From: JAICJR01 sp036555755
GTDB lineage: Bacteria > Actinomycetota > Thermoleophilia > Solirubrobacterales > Thermoleophilaceae
Reading direction: 5' to 3'
NCBI GenBank assembly: GCA_036555755.1
Contig: DATBKS010000078.1
Coordinates: forward strand, 1 to 64,000
Length of the DNA stretch: 64,000 nt
Each line of letters opens with the position of its first letter. Positions within the stretch are counted from its first letter, which is position 1. A program made the position numbers and the translations under genes. This document shows, piece after piece, positions 63,123-64,000 of this stretch. The notes under the pieces are model-generated. The model did no database searches, was not told the DNA's origin, and saw only the letters and a list, made by a program, of their open reading frames with translations.

Positions 63123-64000
63123 CGCTTCTTCGTCGCGGCGGCGGTGGTCTTGCCGCGCTTGCGCAGCTTGTCGAGCTGCTTCCAGGTGCGCGTGTTCGCC
63201 ACCTGCTTCTTCGTGATCCAGCCGCGCCGGGCGGTCGCCAAGCCGTAGCGGATGTTCGCCAGGGTCTCCACGCCGTGCGAATCCGAGTTGATCACGAGCA
63301 TCGCTCCCTGCTCGGCCGCGTAGCGCGCGTTCTGCTCGTTCAGGTCACGCCGGTCGGGCGCAGAGTTGATCTCGAGGAACGTGCCGGTGCGCACGGCCGC
63401 CTCCACCACCTTCTCGATGTCGAGCGCGTACGACTCGCGCTTCTCGATCTTGCGGCCGGTCGGATGCCCGATCACGTCCACCAGCGGGTGCTCCATCGCA
63501 TGGATCATCCGCTCGGTCATCTCCTTCTCTTTCATGCGGAAGGAGGTGTGGAGACTCGCCACGATCCAGTCGAGCTGCTCGAGCACCTCGTCCTTGTAGT
63601 CGAGCGTCCCATTCGGCAGCACGTTCACCTCGGAGCCCGCGAGCAGCGTGATCCCCTTGAGCTTCGCGTCGAGCTTGCGGATGCGCTCGACCTGGCGCAG
63701 CAGCTCGTCGGGCTGGACGTCGTTGCCGAAGCCATGCGTGGCCGAGTGGTCGGTGATGGCGAGGTACTCGTAGCCCCGCTCGATTGCGGTGTGCGCCATC
63801 TCCTCGATCGAGTTGCGCCCGTCGGAGGCGGTGGTGTGGCAGTGCAGCTCGCCGCGCAGGTCGTCGATCGTGATGAGCTTTGGCAGCTCGCCGTCGCGCG
63901 CGGCCTCGAGCTCGCCGCGGTTCTCGCGCAGCTCGGGCTCGATGTACTGGAGGCCAACCAGCTTGTAGACCTCCTCCTCCGTCGTGCAGGCGTGCGTGAT
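63119..64000 (-). CDS. polX: DNA polymerase X / PHP-domain protein (PolX), N-terminus cut by window edge
   Basis: The visible 293 C-terminal residues include the end of the polymerase part (EEEVYKLVGLQYIEPELREN) and a PHP domain: ELHCHTTASDGRNSIEEMAH, YEYLAITDHSATHGFG, LAGSEVNVLPNGTLDYKDEV, WIVASLHTSFRMKE, VIGHPTGRKIEKRESYA, LEINSAPDRRDLNE and LVINSDSHGVETLANIRYG. Family-X polymerases with a PHP nuclease fill gaps in base-excision repair. The tail ends with KRGKTTAAATKKR. The 5' part lies outside the window. Confidence 0.92.
   Translation of the reverse strand: MTHACTTEEEVYKLVGLQYIEPELRENRGELEAARDGELPKLITIDDLRGELHCHTTASDGRNSIEEMAHTAIERGYEYLAITDHSATHGFGNDVQPDELLRQVERIRKLDAKLKGITLLAGSEVNVLPNGTLDYKDEVLEQLDWIVASLHTSFRMKEKEMTERMIHAMEHPLVDVIGHPTGRKIEKRESYALDIEKVVEAAVRTGTFLEINSAPDRRDLNEQNARYAAEQGAMLVINSDSHGVETLANIRYGLATARRGWITKKQVANTRTWKQLDKLRKRGKTTAAATKKR

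Overview
The window comes from a high-GC actinobacterium, and gene content points to the Thermoleophilia / Solirubrobacterales side of the phylum. The reasons are strong GC bias, GTG starts, many apparently leaderless genes, the actinobacterial kinase/phosphatase/FHA/RodA/PBP cluster beside the replication origin, glucosyl-3-phosphoglycerate synthase with trehalose-6-phosphatase, and a GyrB with a Gram-negative-style insert. No mobile element, prophage or CRISPR array was seen.

Layout. 1-3.5 kb (minus): a surface-protein operon (FlgD-like Ig protein cut by the window edge, LytR_C protein, PglF/FlaA1-type sugar dehydratase). 3.5-10.7 kb: DedA, undecaprenyl-diphosphatase, PurM, YjbR, cupin, DoxX, an ECF-like sigma factor with a mini anti-sigma protein, a DsbA-fold protein and a kinase with an extracellular sensor. 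10.7-20.7 kb (minus): the cell-wall signalling cluster fhaA-fhaB-pstP-rodA-pbpA-pknB-ddl, preceded by a polytopic kinase; it links Ser/Thr phosphorylation to peptidoglycan synthesis. 20.7-25.6 kb: accessory genes (membrane protein, DUF4446, HNH nuclease, Lrp regulator divergent from an EamA exporter, saccharopine-dehydrogenase-like enzyme).

25.6-43.2 kb is the origin region. gyrA, gyrB, a DUF721/DciA-like gene, recF, dnaN and dnaA all run left; rpmH, rnpA, yidD, yidC, khpB, rsmG, parA and parB run right. Transcription therefore diverges around the likely origin at 33.9-35.6 kb. A tRNA-Ile(GAU) follows parB. A CPA1 cation/proton antiporter is preceded by a structured leader whose closing stem competes with a terminator, a strong riboswitch candidate.

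43.2-56.2 kb: SigB/SigF-type sigma factor, ANTAR regulator with a degenerate receiver, HAD phosphatase, topoisomerase IB, a helicase-nuclease with a probable Fe-S site, a probable cyclic-di-GMP pair (GspE-N/coiled-coil protein and degenerate GGDEF), PAC2, OB-HD nuclease, GNAT and a secreted barrel protein, then a tRNA-Sec gene. 56.2-64 kb: methyltransferase, cytochrome P450, ApbE with a small membrane partner, GpgS, a USP-like protein, a TauE/SafE transporter split into two genes, OtsB, a membrane protein, and PolX cut by the right edge.

The most unusual non-coding signals are: (i) the antiporter leader at 41.26-41.39 kb; (ii) a family of 7-bp-period tandem repeats at gene ends and in linkers; (iii) a compact unit downstream of gyrA with an extended Shine-Dalgarno sequence, a 14-codon ORF, nested hairpins and a terminator; and (iv) repeated parS-like half-sites between khpB and rsmG. 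All calls come from reading the sequence; no database search was run.
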